52,033 bases of DNA, from positions 1 through 52,033 of the forward strand of contig NZ_FOZP01000011.1 in NCBI RefSeq assembly GCF_900116115.1, given 5' to 3'. Each line of letters begins with the position of its first letter. The stretch's first letter is position 1. The stretch is from Lutibacter maritimus (GTDB taxonomy: Bacteria; Bacteroidota; Bacteroidia; Flavobacteriales; Flavobacteriaceae). Shown piece by piece: positions 1-9,403 of the stretch. The notes beneath the pieces are model-generated. The model searched no databases. It was not told the DNA's origin and worked only from the letters and a program-made list of their open reading frames with translations. The translations under genes and the position numbers were made by a program.

Positions 1-369
1 TTAGATAAAGTTTTTATTTTAGGAAAAACTTTTATAAATATAAATAACAAATATTATCAAAGTTTAGATAGTAGCAACCCAGAAAATGGATTTTTAAAAG
101 AATATTATATTAAAGAAATTAAACCCGAAGTTCATGTAATTTCCAACAAAGTTTTAAAACCCGGTGAAAAGAAATTAATGCATAAATATTATATGTATTT
201 AAATAATACACTAACAGAAATAAATTTAAAAAAGAAAGATATTTTAAATGTGTTTAATTTAAAAAAAGAAGAAATTATCAATTTTGTAAAAAAGAATAAA
301 TTATCTTATCATAATGAAGAAGATGTACTTAAAATCTATACGTTTTATAACAGTTTATTAATTAATTAG
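1..369 (+). CDS. 3' end of a hypothetical gene (partial)
   Basis: The frame is open from the first base of the window to a TAA at 369, so this is the last 122 residues of a gene that begins to the left. An internal ATG at 178 is not a believable start, because the reading frame upstream of it is equally protein-like (GKTFIN, then PEVHVISNKV). The tail is rich in Lys, Asn, Ile and Tyr and ends with a helical stretch (EEDVLKIYTFYNSL). This resembles the C-terminal part of secreted hypothetical proteins common in flavobacteria, but I do not recognise a named family. The next gene, carA, starts 70 bases later behind its own promoter-like box, so the two are probably separate transcripts. Confidence 0.6.
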   Translation, partial: LDKVFILGKTFININNKYYQSLDSSNPENGFLKEYYIKEIKPEVHVISNKVLKPGEKKLMHKYYMYLNNTLTEINLKKKDILNVFNLKKEEIINFVKKNKLSYHNEEDVLKIYTFYNSLLIN

Positions 370-409
370 ATTTTATTTTATAGAAACAAAAATTATATAA
401 TAATTATAC

Positions 410-417
410 TATTTTTG
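410..417 (+). promoter_or_regulatory. Probable -7 box for carA
   Basis: TATTTTTG matches the Bacteroidota -7 consensus TAnnTTTG. It lies 22 bases before the carA ATG, giving a leader of about 16 bases. No clear TTTG element is seen at the expected upstream distance. Confidence 0.45.
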
Positions 418-439
418 CAAAAAAAGAATAAAAAGTAAT

Positions 440-1543
440 ATGAAATATATACAACGTAAGAAAGCTATTTTACTTTTAGAAGACGGAACTATTTTTGAAG
501 GAAAATCAATTGGAATGGATGGTACAGCATTTGGTGAAATATGCTATAATACGGGAATGACCGGTTATCAAGAAATTTTTACCGATCCATCTTATTTCGG
601 ACAATTGATGTTAACTACCAATGCACATATTGGAAATTATGGAATAAATAATGATGAAATTGAATCTGATTCTATAAAAATTTCAGGATTGGTTTGTAAA
701 AACTTTAGCTTTAATTACTCAAGAGTTGATGCGCATGATTCTTTAGAGAATTACTTTAAACAACAAAATTTAATGGCCATTTCTGATATTGATACAAGAG
801 CTGTTGTAAGCTATATTAGAGATAAAGGAGCTATGAATGCCATTATATCAACCGATTTAAATATTGATAGTTTAAAAGAAAAATTACAATCAGTTCCAAA
901 TATGGAAGGCTTAGAATTGGCATCAAAAGTATCAACTAAAGAACCTTACTTTTTTGGAGATGAAAATGCTACTTACAAAATTTCAGCATTAGATATTGGT
1001 ATAAAAAAGAACATTTTAAGAAATTTAGCTAACAGAGATTGTTATATTAAAGTATTTCCTTACAATACTACTTTTGATGAAATGAATGCTTTTAATCCAG
1101 ATGGTTTCTTTTTATCAAATGGCCCAGGTGACCCAACGCCTTTAAAAAGTGCTCAAGAAGTTGCAAAAGAAATTATTAAAAGAGATTTACCTTTGTTCGG
1201 AATTTGCTTAGGACATCAAGTAATTGCATTAGCTAATGGTATTCCTACGTATAAAATGCACAATGGGCACAGAGGAATTAATCATCCAGTTAAAAATTTA
1301 ATCACAGGAAAAGGCGAAGTTACTTCTCAAAATCACGGATTTGTGGTAAATAGAGAGGAATTAGAAAAGCATGATGAATTTGAATTGACACACATCCATT
1401 TAAATGACAATACAGTTGCTGGAATGCGTATGAAGAACAAGAATTGTTTCTCGGTTCAATACCATCCTGAAGCAAGTCCAGGACCGCATGATTCTTCATA
1501 TCTTTTTGATGAGTTTATTGAAAACATTAAAAAATCTAAATAA
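440..1543 (+). CDS. carA: Carbamoyl-phosphate synthase small subunit
   Basis: This is the glutaminase subunit that delivers ammonia from glutamine to CarB for carbamoyl phosphate, the precursor of pyrimidines and arginine. Residues 1-150 form the CPSase small-chain N-terminal domain (EDGTIFEGKSIG, TGMTGYQEIFTDPSY). Residues 180-365 form a class I glutamine amidotransferase domain. The catalytic triad is visible as C256 in FGICLGHQ and H342/E344 in QYHPEAS. The length of 367 residues is normal for the family. No carB is in the window. A strong terminator follows, so the gene is probably monocistronic or the end of a transcript. The adjacent arginine/citrulline hydrolases further downstream give a plausible metabolic context. 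Confidence 0.96.
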   Translation: MKYIQRKKAILLLEDGTIFEGKSIGMDGTAFGEICYNTGMTGYQEIFTDPSYFGQLMLTTNAHIGNYGINNDEIESDSIKISGLVCKNFSFNYSRVDAHDSLENYFKQQNLMAISDIDTRAVVSYIRDKGAMNAIISTDLNIDSLKEKLQSVPNMEGLELASKVSTKEPYFFGDENATYKISALDIGIKKNILRNLANRDCYIKVFPYNTTFDEMNAFNPDGFFLSNGPGDPTPLKSAQEVAKEIIKRDLPLFGICLGHQVIALANGIPTYKMHNGHRGINHPVKNLITGKGEVTSQNHGFVVNREELEKHDEFELTHIHLNDNTVAGMRMKNKNCFSVQYHPEASPGPHDSSYLFDEFIENIKKSK

Positions 1544-1551
1544 TTAAATAT

Positions 1552-1586
1552 AAAGCTATTAACCTTAAAGTTAATAGCTTTTTTTT
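1552..1586 (+). terminator. Rho-independent terminator after carA
   Basis: A perfect 12-bp stem (AAAGCTATTAAC / GTTAATAGCTTT) with a 6-base loop is followed by a run of T. Confidence 0.85.
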
Positions 1587-1655
1587 AAACTACCACATCC
1601 GAAAACGTTATCGTATAAAAGGGAAAATTAAGCATGAAAAATCACCTTAATTTTG

Positions 1656-1663
1656 TAAATTTG
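1656..1663 (+). promoter_or_regulatory. Probable -7 box for eno
   Basis: TAAATTTG matches TAnnTTTG and lies 33 bases before the eno ATG. The upstream element is not clear. Confidence 0.45.
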
Positions 1664-1684
1664 AACAAGAAAAATAATTAATAA

Positions 1685-2986
<1,302 letters not shown>

Positions 2987-3008
2987 TTGTAAACAAATAA
3001 ATATTATA

Positions 3009-3036
3009 AAAAGCCGAGTTTTTACTCGGCTTTTTT
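3009..3036 (+). terminator. Rho-independent terminator after eno
   Basis: An 11-bp stem (AAAAGCCGAGT / ACTCGGCTTTT) with a 4-base T loop is followed by T residues. Confidence 0.9.
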
Positions 3037-3163
3037 GCATTTGTAACAATATATACATAATTAGCAAAACATTCCTTAAAATACTTTTAGAATAGTAGGA
3101 AAATCATTAAATTCGCTTCAATTAAACTAAAAATTCTTAAATTAATTTATATATAATTGAACT

Positions 3164-4450
3164 ATGTCAAATATCGCGATATTAGAAGTAGACGGAAAGA
3201 GGTACGAGTTTCCAATGTTAAAAGGATCGGAAAACGAAATTACCATTGATATTAACAATTTAAGATCTGTAACTGGAGGTATAACAACCTTAGATCCCGG
3301 ATTTAAAAATACAAGTTCTTGTGAAAGTGCTATCACATTTTTAGATGGAGAAAAAGGGATTTTACGTTACAGAGGTTATTCTATTGAAGAGTTAGCTGAA
3401 AAATCTGACTTTTTAGAAGTTGCTTATTTGCTAATATTTGGTGAATTACCTACAACTTCTCAAAAACTTCAATTTCATAAAGATATTAAGAAAACAGCGT
3501 TAGTAGATGAAGATGTAAAGAAAATTTTAGATGGTTTTCCTAGATCAGCGCATCCGATGGGAGTACTTTCTGCTTTAACAAGTGCTTTAACTGCATTTAA
3601 TCCAACAAGTGTTAATGTTAGTTCAGAGCAAGATATGTATAGAGCTGTTTGTAAAATTCTTGGAAAATTTCCTGTTTTAGTTGCTTGGGCATATAGAAAA
3701 GAAGAAGGTTTACCATTAGCTTATGGTGATAATTCTTTAGGTTATGTTGAGAATTTTATTAAAATGATGTTTGAATTACCTAATGAAGAATATAAAATGA
3801 ATCCTATTGTAGTTAATGCATTGGATAAATTATTAATTCTTCATGCGGATCACGAACAAAACTGTTCTACCTCAACAGTAAGAGTTGTTGGATCTTCTCA
3901 TGCCGGTTTGTTTGCGTCAATTTCTGCTGGTATTTCAGCACTTTGGGGACCGCTTCACGGTGGTGCTAATCAAGCTGTTATTGAAATGTTAGAAGCAATT
4001 AAAGCTGACGGAGGTGATTATCAAAAATATATAGCAAAGGCAAAAGATAAAGATGATCCATTCCGTTTAATGGGATTTGGACATAGAGTTTATAAAAATT
4101 TCGATCCAAGAGCAAATATTATAAAAGTTGCTGCTGAGGAAGTTTTAAATGATTTAGGAGTAGATGACCCAGTTTTAGATATTGCAAGAGGATTAGCTCA
4201 AGAAGCGTTAAGTGATGATTATTTTAAATCACGTAATTTATATCCAAACGTAGATTTTTATTCAGGTATTATTTATAGAGCCTTAGGTATTCCTGTACCA
4301 ATGTTTACTGCAATGTTTGCATTAGGAAGACTACCAGGTTGGATTGCACAATGGAAAGAAATGCGCTTAAGAAAAGAGCCTATTAGCAGACCAAGACAAT
4401 TATATACAGGAGCTCCATTAAGAGCCTTTGTAGAAGAAAGTAAAAGATAA
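3164..4450 (+). CDS. gltA: Citrate synthase
   Basis: The enzyme condenses oxaloacetate and acetyl-CoA to citrate at the entry of the TCA cycle. The 428-residue length and an N-terminal beta-rich extension (about residues 1-50) match the hexameric, E. coli-like type II enzymes. The catalytic triad is visible: H265 in LHGGANQ, H307 in GFGHRVYK and D364 in VDFYSG. A near-consensus -7 box (TAAATTCG at 3108) precedes the gene. A weaker hairpin follows it, so some read-through into the arginine/citrulline hydrolase genes is possible. Confidence 0.97.
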   Translation: MSNIAILEVDGKRYEFPMLKGSENEITIDINNLRSVTGGITTLDPGFKNTSSCESAITFLDGEKGILRYRGYSIEELAEKSDFLEVAYLLIFGELPTTSQKLQFHKDIKKTALVDEDVKKILDGFPRSAHPMGVLSALTSALTAFNPTSVNVSSEQDMYRAVCKILGKFPVLVAWAYRKEEGLPLAYGDNSLGYVENFIKMMFELPNEEYKMNPIVVNALDKLLILHADHEQNCSTSTVRVVGSSHAGLFASISAGISALWGPLHGGANQAVIEMLEAIKADGGDYQKYIAKAKDKDDPFRLMGFGHRVYKNFDPRANIIKVAAEEVLNDLGVDDPVLDIARGLAQEALSDDYFKSRNLYPNVDFYSGIIYRALGIPVPMFTAMFALGRLPGWIAQWKEMRLRKEPISRPRQLYTGAPLRAFVEESKR

Positions 4451-4474
4451 CAAATATTTGTTTTTAAAATATTG

Positions 4475-4512
4475 ATAAAACCTCCTATTAATTTATGAGG
4501 TTTTATTATTTT
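4475..4512 (+). terminator. Probable terminator after gltA
   Basis: A 10-bp stem (ATAAAACCTC / GAGGTTTTAT) with a 12-base loop is followed by an imperfect T-rich tract. It may be leaky. A TATTTTTA box at 4507-4514 just behind it may restart transcription for the next gene. Confidence 0.6.
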
Positions 4513-4532
4513 TACGACAAAATATTATTGAT

Positions 4533-5447
4533 ATGATAAAACTTAATGTTCAAAATGAAACTACTCGTTTAAGAGCAGTTGTATTAGGAACTGCAAAAAG
4601 TAATGGGCCTATTCCTACTATAGAAGAGGCGTATGATCCTAAATCTTTAGAACATATAAAGGCAGGTACTTATCCTTTAGAGAAGGATATGATAGCTGAA
4701 ATGGAAGCATTTAATAAAGTATTTGAAAAATACAATGTTAAAGTTTATCGTCCAGAGGTTATTCCAAATTATAACCAAATATTTTCTAGAGATATTGCTT
4801 TTGTTATAGAAGACAAATTATTTAAATCAAATATTTTACCCGATAGAGAGAAAGAAATTGAAGCAATTCAATATGTGTTGAATGAAATAGATGAAAATAA
4901 AATTATAAAAACTACCGATGATATACATTTTGAAGGAGGCGATGTAATGCTTTGGAATGACCATATTTTTGTAGGTACATATAAAGGCCAAGATTACGAA
5001 AAGTTTATAACTGCTCGCACCAATATGAAAGGTGTTAATTTTATCAAGCAGTTATTTCCAAATAAAATTGTAAAAGAGTTCGATTTAGTAAAATCGAATA
5101 CTATTGCAAAAGAAAATGCATTGCATTTAGATTGTTGTTTTCAGCCTGTTGGAACAAATAAAGCCATTATTCATAAAGAAGGTTTTAGAGATATAAATGA
5201 CTATAATTATTTAGTGAATTTATTTGGTATGGAAAATTTATTTCATATCACAAAAGATGAAATGTATCAAATGTTTTCAAATGTTTTTTCTATTTCACCA
5301 GAAGTAGTTGTTTCAGAAAGAAATTTTACACGTTTAAACAATTGGTTACAATCACAAGGTTTTATTGTAGAAGAAATTCCTTATGCTGAAATTAGTAAAC
5401 AAGAAGGGCTTTTAAGATGCTCTACAATGCCTTTAATTAGAGATTAA
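4533..5447 (+). CDS. DDAH/arginine-deiminase-fold hydrolase
   Basis: This 304-residue protein belongs to the guanidino-group-modifying superfamily (DDAH, arginine deiminase, amidinotransferases), which attack the guanidino carbon of arginine or methylated arginine with a cysteine. The expected catalytic set is visible: H132 and E134 in HFEGGDV, H198 and D200 in HLDCC, and C296 in RCSTMPLIRD at the C-terminus. Substrate cannot be decided from sequence; dimethylarginine, arginine or a related guanidino compound are all possible. It sits 4 bases before ctlX, another member of the same fold, so the two are almost certainly cotranscribed. No arcB or arcC gene is present nearby, which argues against a classical arginine deiminase fermentation pathway. 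Confidence 0.85.
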   Translation: MIKLNVQNETTRLRAVVLGTAKSNGPIPTIEEAYDPKSLEHIKAGTYPLEKDMIAEMEAFNKVFEKYNVKVYRPEVIPNYNQIFSRDIAFVIEDKLFKSNILPDREKEIEAIQYVLNEIDENKIIKTTDDIHFEGGDVMLWNDHIFVGTYKGQDYEKFITARTNMKGVNFIKQLFPNKIVKEFDLVKSNTIAKENALHLDCCFQPVGTNKAIIHKEGFRDINDYNYLVNLFGMENLFHITKDEMYQMFSNVFSISPEVVVSERNFTRLNNWLQSQGFIVEEIPYAEISKQEGLLRCSTMPLIRD

Positions 5448-5451
5448 ATTT

Positions 5452-6390
5452 ATGAAACAAATTACAAATACAGTATTAATGGTTCGCCCAGTTTCATTTA
5501 GAATGAATGAGCAAACAGCAGTTAATAATTACTACCAAAAAGTTATTGACTCTTTAACTCCTGAAACGGTTCAGTTTAAAGCAGTACAGGAATTTGATGC
5601 TTTTGTTGAAAAATTGAAAAATATTGGTGTAAATGTTATTGTTGTAAATGATACCAAAAATACAGATACTCCAGATGCTATTTTTCCAAATAACTGGATT
5701 TCATTTCACGAAAGTGGTGATGTTGCAATTTATCCAATGTTTGCTGAAAATAGAAGATTAGAACGCAGAGAAGATATTTTAGATATTTTAGAAGAACAAG
5801 GTTTTGAAATAACCAATGTAGTTGATTATACATCTGCTGAAGATGAACAAATTTATTTAGAAGGAACAGGTAGTTTATTGTTGGATAGAGAGAACTCAAA
5901 AGCCTATTGTGCACTTTCACCCAGAGCTGATGAAGATTTATTTATTGAATTTTGTGAAGATTTTGAATTTACTCCAGTTTCATTCATATCTAATCAAACA
6001 GTAAATGGGAAACGTTTACCAATTTATCATACCAATGTAATGATGTGTTTGGCAGAAACGTTTTCAGTAATTTGCTTGGATAGTATAGATGCTAAAGAAG
6101 ATAAAAAGAATGTTATAAAACATTTAAAAGAAGATAAAAAAGAAATTATTACCATTACAGAAGCGCAAGTGAATAATTTTGCAGGAAATATGTTACAAGT
6201 GTTGGGTGCTAATAACCAAAAATATATAGTAATGTCAACTTCTGCATATAACTGTTTAACAAAACAGCAAATAAATAGTATTCAAAAACATTGTGAAATT
6301 TTGCATAGTTCTTTAGATACTATAGAAGCTTGTGGAGGCGGAAGTGCTCGTTGTATGATGGCGGAAGTTTTTTTACCAAAAAGGGGGTAA
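5452..6390 (+). CDS. ctlX: Citrulline utilization hydrolase CtlX
   Basis: The 312-residue protein has the signature start of the CtlX family (NTVLMVRPVSFRMNEQTAVN), the FPNNWISFHESGDV segment and a C-terminal nucleophile C301 within GGGSARCMMAEVF. CtlX is an amidinohydrolase-fold enzyme first linked to citrulline use in Francisella and widespread in Bacteroidota. Its proposed reaction is hydrolysis of citrulline. It follows the DDAH-like gene by 4 bases and is followed 27 bases later by an Rrf2 regulator, which suggests one arginine/citrulline salvage transcript. The direct neighbour belonging to the same fold suggests an ancient duplication, but the two share little sequence outside the active-site motifs. 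Confidence 0.88.
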   Translation: MKQITNTVLMVRPVSFRMNEQTAVNNYYQKVIDSLTPETVQFKAVQEFDAFVEKLKNIGVNVIVVNDTKNTDTPDAIFPNNWISFHESGDVAIYPMFAENRRLERREDILDILEEQGFEITNVVDYTSAEDEQIYLEGTGSLLLDRENSKAYCALSPRADEDLFIEFCEDFEFTPVSFISNQTVNGKRLPIYHTNVMMCLAETFSVICLDSIDAKEDKKNVIKHLKEDKKEIITITEAQVNNFAGNMLQVLGANNQKYIVMSTSAYNCLTKQQINSIQKHCEILHSSLDTIEACGGGSARCMMAEVFLPKRG

Positions 6391-6417
6391 AATAAATTGT
6401 AAATTGTAAATTTAAAA

Positions 6418-6834
6418 ATGCTTTCAAAAAAAACAAAATATGGTTTAAAAGCACTTAGCTATTTAGCTAAGCAAAAGCCTCTTGATCCCATTTTAATATC
6501 TGAAATTTCAGAATCAGAAAATATTTCAAAAAAATTTTTAGAAAGTATTTTATTGGTTTTAAAAAAAAATGGAATTCTATCCTCAAAAAAAGGAAAAGGA
6601 GGAGGCTATTACTTACTTAAAAAGCCAAATGAAATTAAAATTTCAACAATAATTAGAATTTTAGAAGGCCCAATAGCTATGTTGCCTTGTGTTAGTTTAA
6701 ATTACTACGAAAAATGTGATGATTGCAAAAGTGAAGAACGTTGTAGTTTAAATAGATTAATGGTAGAAGTTAGAGATAATACCTTAAAAATTTTAGAAAA
6801 TAAAACGCTGGAAGACTTTCATTGTGGATCATAA
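6418..6834 (+). CDS. Rrf2-family transcriptional regulator
   Basis: This 138-residue protein has an N-terminal winged helix (LSKKTKYGLKALSYLA, then helix-turn-helix up to GGGYYLLKKP) typical of Rrf2/IscR/CymR regulators. Four cysteines follow in the linker: C91, C100, C103 and C109. IscR uses three cysteines at nearly the same place to hold an iron-sulfur cluster, so a redox or Fe-S sensing role is plausible here, although spacing differs and there is one extra cysteine. The gene begins 27 bases after ctlX and may be cotranscribed with it. The regulated genes cannot be read from the sequence. Confidence 0.88.
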   Translation: MLSKKTKYGLKALSYLAKQKPLDPILISEISESENISKKFLESILLVLKKNGILSSKKGKGGGYYLLKKPNEIKISTIIRILEGPIAMLPCVSLNYYEKCDDCKSEERCSLNRLMVEVRDNTLKILENKTLEDFHCGS

Positions 6835-6853
6835 CACATTTTTGAAGTTTTTA

Positions 6854-7045
6854 TTAAACATACAAGTTACATTCTTCACAATCTTTTATTTCACCATAAT
6901 AAGTTTCTCTGTATTTATGTAAAGTGTTTATAGGTAAACCTAATAAATAGGTTTTAATATAAGTTACATTGGTTACTAATCTCCCCATTTTAGGTGAAAA
7001 TCTGTTTTCTTTTTTTCTTGTTCTTTTTACGTATAGTAGTTTCAT
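6854..7045 (-). CDS. Small hypothetical protein with C-terminal CxxC
   Basis: This 63-residue basic protein starts at an ATG and ends convergently 20 bases from the Rrf2 gene. It contains many Tyr and Lys residues and ends with KDCEECNLYV, a possible metal or redox CxxC. The composition (Gly-Leu-Pro, HKYRETYYGE) is protein-like rather than a random frame. I recall similar short proteins in other flavobacteria but can name no family. The gene lies at the end of a long non-coding stretch on its own strand, so its transcript may have a long leader. Confidence 0.55.
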   Translation of the reverse strand: MKLLYVKRTRKKENRFSPKMGRLVTNVTYIKTYLLGLPINTLHKYRETYYGEIKDCEECNLYV

Positions 7046-7403
7046 AATTTTTTAAATAATAATAGTTTTAAATACCAAATAATTGATATTAAATGATTGA
7101 AATAATAGTACGTTTAATACTTGTACTATTTTATTAAGTTGTTAAATAAGTTGTAATGTAAACTAAGGTTATTAGTTTAATGGATGTTAGAATTTTGCAG
7201 GCGGTATAAATTTTTTCGATTGATTTCGAAAAACTAAGAAATTAAATGTGAAAATTCGTTGATTTTTATTTGAAATAAAATTTATCATAAGCAACAAAGT
7301 TACATAAATTTTAAGTTTTATAAAATTTACATCAGTATTATTTTATTTTAAATAGGGTAAGCGGAACCTTAAAAGTGTTTAATTTAAGAACAAAAGTATA
7401 ATA
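7046..7403. other. Gene-free interval with inverted repeats
   Basis: No convincing reading frame is seen on either strand. An inverted repeat, AATAGTAC at 7104-7111 and GTACTATT at 7123-7130, lies about 60 bases upstream of the small minus-strand gene and could be an operator. A second hairpin (TTTTTCGA at 7212-7219, TCGAAAAA at 7226-7233) has no T-tract fit. On the minus strand, TAACTTTG (7302-7295) and TACTTTTG (7398-7391) both match the -7 consensus TAnnTTTG. They could drive a long leader or a small RNA into the gene at 7045. Confidence 0.35.
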
Positions 7404-7433
7404 AAAAAAGGGCCTTTTTAAAAGCCCTTTTTT
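7404..7433 (-). terminator. Terminator after the 602-residue protein gene
   Basis: A 10-bp stem (AAAAAAGGGC / GCCCTTTTTT) with a 10-base loop lies 4 bases beyond the stop codon of the minus-strand gene. It is symmetrical and could work in both directions. Confidence 0.85.
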
Positions 7434-7436
7434 GTT

Positions 7437-9245
7437 TTATGCAGTTGTTAAAACAGGTATTTCAATATTAAATAACCTTTGTTTTAGCTTTTCTAGTTCA
7501 ACTAACAAATGATCTTTATTGTTTTCAAAAGCTTCTTTGGTTGTTGAGAAAAGTTCATTATAATAGTTAATACCATCATTTAAATTATTTTGAAAATTTG
7601 TTAAATACTTTTCTTGTTTTACAGATAGTGAATCTTTTACTTCTTCAACTTTATTTGAAAAATAATCAACATACATTGCTAATTCTTTAATAAACATATG
7701 AGGTCTGTTTTGGAAAGAAATAACATTACTTTTTCCATAAATGTGACTTACCATTTCTTTTAAAGATACTTCTTTTGAAAAATATGCCATATTTGGACCA
7801 GGACAAATAGCAATACCTTCATCGGCTCCTTTTTTATCCATATCATAATTTAAAAAAGCGGCATTGGATAACCCTTCGCACAAGCAAGTTTTGTCCGTAA
7901 TTTTTGCTAACTTTTTTGAGTAATCATTTTCATTTAAACCTTCTAATTTTAATTCTTCAATTTTATGTGATTGAAACTTTTTAGATGCTGTACAAATAGC
8001 AATGTCTGTATATTCTGTATTTGAAGTTAAAAACTTTTTAGGACAAGAACTTCCCGGATTATTAGCATCAATTCGTTTGTTTTTAATAATCTCGTTAGTA
8101 CTACCTTTTAAACTATTAAAAGGAACACCTAAAGGTGAAACGTTACTTAAATATAAATCATCTTCTGTTGCGTTAGCTAACGTATTTATAGTTTTACTAT
8201 CAACAGTTGTAGCTTCAGGAACTAATAAAAATGGTGAACCCCAGCCAACAGAATCAATATTATAATTTTCTAATAAAAATTCGTGTTCTTCATGAGTACC
8301 AACGCCTCCCTGAACTGTAATTCCTAAATTTAAAGGTTTGGCAGGAATAGCTTTATTTTTGCTTTTTAAAGCATCAATTAAAATACTAGAAACTTCATCA
8401 ATTAAGTTTTCTTTATTATTTTTGAATTCTTCTAAAATAGGTCCCATTAAATAGCCGTCTGAAGCAAATGCATGACCGCCACAATTTAAACCAGATTCTA
8501 TTCTGTATTCAGAAACCCATAAACCTTTTTTAGCTAAAAATTTTCCCTGAATAATGGCAGATCTGTAATCGCTTACTTTTAAAATTATTTTCTTTTTTAA
8601 ATAACCATCTTCGGTAGGGAAGAAGTCGTTAAAATTTTCAAAATAAGCATATAATCTTGGGTTCATTCCTGCAGAAAGAACAACAGATGAAGTTAAATTA
8701 CTATTTGCAAAACCTCTTAAAGCTGCGTGCGCATCATTATATTCACTAGGTAGGGCTTCTTTTTTATTGTAATTCACTTTATCTAGTTTGGTCATAATGT
8801 TTACATCAATATTTCCTGGAACTAAATTTTGTTGAATCCAATTTTGAACATCTTCCTTTAAAGTGTTATTATGAATTGCTTCGATAAAGTTTTGTTTTAA
8901 TTCAGAAAAATCTGGAAGCATATCCATATATTTTTCAAACTCACTAGTTTTATCTTCAAAACTTTTTTTAAGGTTTTCAAATTTTTGTTTTACTATAGTG
9001 TCTACGGTATTTAAGTATGAAGTTATTCTTTTTGCTCTATAATCTTCAACTTTTGTTGAAATTGCTTGATATGGTAATTCAAATTTTTTCGAATAATATT
9101 CGTTCATTTTTTCGATTAAAATATCATCTACAATTGAAATAACTGATGATATACCATATTTTGCAATTTTAATTGGACTATCTATAGTAAATGCTAACCC
9201 CATTACTGGTACATGAAATGTATGGGGATTTTTTTTATGTTGCAT
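7437..9245 (-). CDS. Large FMN-type TIM-barrel protein with Cys cluster, function unknown
   Basis: I do not recognise a named family. The 602-residue protein begins with a barrel-like strand (HVPVMGLAFTIDSP, residues 11-24) and ISSVISIV. A helical, coiled-coil-rich insert (about 45-140) follows. Further barrel-like strands are NIDVNIMTKL, SSVVLSAGMNP, KKIILKVSDY and SEYRIESGLNCGGHAF. Then comes VQGGVGTHEEHEF (311-323) with DSVGWGSPFLLVPEAT (331-346). The last two match the phosphate-binding end of nitronate monooxygenase or IMPDH-like FMN barrels, where a GG motif is followed by a G-T/S-x-FL segment. Residues 395-485 carry C401, C418, C454, C456 and C481, which could bind a metal or Fe-S cluster. 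The C-terminus (about 515-595) is helical. It has no signal peptide, so it is cytoplasmic, and it is monocistronic with its own promoter box and terminator. Confidence 0.7.
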   Translation of the reverse strand: MQHKKNPHTFHVPVMGLAFTIDSPIKIAKYGISSVISIVDDILIEKMNEYYSKKFELPYQAISTKVEDYRAKRITSYLNTVDTIVKQKFENLKKSFEDKTSEFEKYMDMLPDFSELKQNFIEAIHNNTLKEDVQNWIQQNLVPGNIDVNIMTKLDKVNYNKKEALPSEYNDAHAALRGFANSNLTSSVVLSAGMNPRLYAYFENFNDFFPTEDGYLKKKIILKVSDYRSAIIQGKFLAKKGLWVSEYRIESGLNCGGHAFASDGYLMGPILEEFKNNKENLIDEVSSILIDALKSKNKAIPAKPLNLGITVQGGVGTHEEHEFLLENYNIDSVGWGSPFLLVPEATTVDSKTINTLANATEDDLYLSNVSPLGVPFNSLKGSTNEIIKNKRIDANNPGSSCPKKFLTSNTEYTDIAICTASKKFQSHKIEELKLEGLNENDYSKKLAKITDKTCLCEGLSNAAFLNYDMDKKGADEGIAICPGPNMAYFSKEVSLKEMVSHIYGKSNVISFQNRPHMFIKELAMYVDYFSNKVEEVKDSLSVKQEKYLTNFQNNLNDGINYYNELFSTTKEAFENNKDHLLVELEKLKQRLFNIEIPVLTTA

Positions 9246-9275
9246 ACTATAATTTTTAAAAATTAAATTTAGCTA

Positions 9276-9283
9276 CAAATCTA
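9276..9283 (-). promoter_or_regulatory. Probable -7 box for the TIM-barrel protein gene
   Basis: On the minus strand the sequence is TAGATTTG, matching TAnnTTTG, 31 bases before the ATG at 9245. Confidence 0.5.
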
Positions 9284-9343
9284 ACTAACTTAAAGCTAAA
9301 AACGCTGATAGTTATCAATTATTAACAAATAATTTGGCATTGT

Positions 9344-9378
9344 AAAAAAAATCCAGCTCACATAAAATGAACTGGATT
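9344..9378 (-). terminator. Terminator of the PspC/GIN operon
   Basis: Read on the minus strand, the stem AATCCAGTTCA / TGAGCTGGATT has one mismatch in 11 pairs and a 7-base loop, and is followed by eight T residues. It begins about 25 bases past the GIN gene's stop. Confidence 0.88.
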
Positions 9379-9403
9379 AACAATTTAAATATATAAATTG
9401 GAA

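Noticed and set aside
4533..6390. Classical arginine deiminase (arcABC) pathway
   Set aside because: No ornithine carbamoyltransferase or carbamate kinase gene lies nearby, and the two hydrolases are DDAH-type and CtlX-type.
7212..7233. Hairpin TTTTTCGA / TCGAAAAA as a terminator
   Set aside because: Only 8 bp with a 6-base loop, few G-C pairs and no gene end nearby.
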